A stretch of 6,609 bases of DNA from assembly GCA_001412335.1 (NCBI GenBank), contig LKUF01000491.1:1-6609 (forward strand), written 5' to 3'. The translations under genes and the position numbers were made by a program. The DNA is from Methanolinea sp. SDB (GTDB taxonomy: Archaea; Halobacteriota; Methanomicrobia; Methanomicrobiales; Methanospirillaceae). Below, piece by piece: positions 6,413 through 6,609 of the stretch. The notes beneath the pieces were generated by a model. That model worked only from the letters and a program-made list of their open reading frames with translations. It was not told the DNA's origin and made no database searches. Each line of letters starts with the position of its first letter. Positions within the stretch are counted from its first letter, which is position 1.

Positions 6413-6465
6413 GACCCTGGAGAACCTTGTAGATCGCAGGGTTTTCCGGGCTTTTTAAGGCAAAT

Positions 6466-6481
6466 TATGTTAATTAACATA
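6466..6481. repeat. Perfect 16-bp palindrome
   Basis: TATGTTAATTAACATA is its own reverse complement. It lies in the AT-rich block and is followed by two AATTAAT copies at 6484-6490 and 6498-6504. A dimeric regulator could bind here, but AT-rich DNA produces such palindromes by chance more often than mixed DNA. Confidence 0.45.
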
Positions 6482-6560
6482 TCAATTAATACAAAATAAT
6501 TAATCTTCTTTCAGGCATTACGAGCCAACAAAAGAAAAAATCAGAAGAGTTTATCTATAT

Positions 6561-6570
6561 TAGTTAACTA
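6561..6570. repeat. Perfect 10-bp palindrome TAGTTAACTA
   Basis: TAGTTAACTA is a perfect palindrome sharing the GTTAA/TTAAC half-sites of the 16-bp palindrome; the centres are 92 bp apart. Directly upstream on the plus strand, AGAAGAGTTTATCTATATTA (6544-6563) resembles a purine-rich BRE plus TATA box, so this could be an operator at the promoter of a gene beyond the right edge. Confidence 0.3.
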
Positions 6571-6581
6571 TTCTTCTTTAG

Positions 6582-6597
6582 TCGATTTTTTAATCGA
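6582..6597. repeat. Short inverted repeat TCGATT-TTTT-AATCGA
   Basis: Two 6-bp arms, TCGATT (6582-6587) and AATCGA (6592-6597), flank four T. It is close to the window edge and could be a small hairpin or operator; nothing more can be said. Confidence 0.25.
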
Positions 6598-6609
6598 TTC
6601 AAAGCTGGT

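Larger units (their letters stand above)
6107..6609. other. AT-rich intergenic region upstream of ftr, no credible gene
   Basis: About 500 nt without a convincing coding region on either strand. Short ORFs here (for example 6184-6414 plus and the part of 6037-6243 minus that leaves ftr) have no ribosome site and low-complexity translations. The half nearer ftr (6107-6360) is mixed in composition with several A-tracts on the plus strand; the far half (6361-6609) is strongly AT-rich with palindromes. It most likely holds the ftr promoter and leader and perhaps the promoter of a divergent gene beyond the right edge. No tRNA or CRISPR structure was seen. Confidence 0.6.

Noticed and set aside
6184..6414. 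A 76-codon plus-strand ORF in the ftr upstream region.
   Set aside because: The translation is basic and without a motif, and it spans the hairpin and A-tracts of a likely leader. A purine-rich GGAGGATGGG just before it is not enough to call a gene.
6362..6609. A CRISPR array or tRNA gene in the AT-rich block.
   Set aside because: No regularly spaced repeat longer than about 7 nt and no cloverleaf or TTCRA-type T-loop motif was found.

Overview
The window is a piece of a methanogenic archaeon's chromosome, probably of the order Methanomicrobiales. It is GC-rich in the genes and AT-rich in the one intergenic block. Three things point to a methanogen: formylmethanofuran:tetrahydromethanopterin formyltransferase (Ftr), a methanogenesis-marker-11-type protein, and a homocitrate synthase of the AksA type used for coenzyme B. 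The order is an inference from the general look of the proteins and base composition; no search was run.

All six genes are on the minus strand and are read from the right edge towards the left. From upstream to downstream: about 500 nt of AT-rich DNA without a credible gene (6107-6609); ftr (6106-5222); an 86-nt spacer holding an oligo-T terminator and a TATA-like box; then five genes that all overlap: a TiaS-kinase-like protein A (5135-4167), a second such protein B, most likely Mmp11 (4183-3290), a radical SAM enzyme (3308-2340), an IorA-like thiamine-diphosphate enzyme lacking the ferredoxin domain (2343-1063), and aksA (1082 to beyond position 1, truncated by the window). The overlaps are 17, 19, 4 and 20 nt, so the last five genes look like one translationally coupled operon.

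Ftr carries out the second step of CO2 reduction to methane. AksA starts the chain elongation that yields alpha-ketosuberate, the precursor of the 7-mercaptoheptanoyl arm of coenzyme B (7-mercaptoheptanoylthreonine phosphate). The steps after alpha-ketosuberate (decarboxylation, sulfur introduction, joining to threonine phosphate) are, to my knowledge, poorly assigned to genes. This operon places next to aksA a thiamine-diphosphate enzyme that could act on a 2-oxo acid, a radical SAM protein with an extra C-terminal cysteine cluster, and two proteins carrying the kinase signature of TiaS. The most interesting hypothesis is therefore that the operon encodes the missing late steps of coenzyme B synthesis. 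It rests on gene context and family chemistry, not on direct proof.

The 500 nt upstream of ftr contains several palindromes, serial T-tracts (minus-strand sense) and two hairpins, and may hold a long or attenuated leader.
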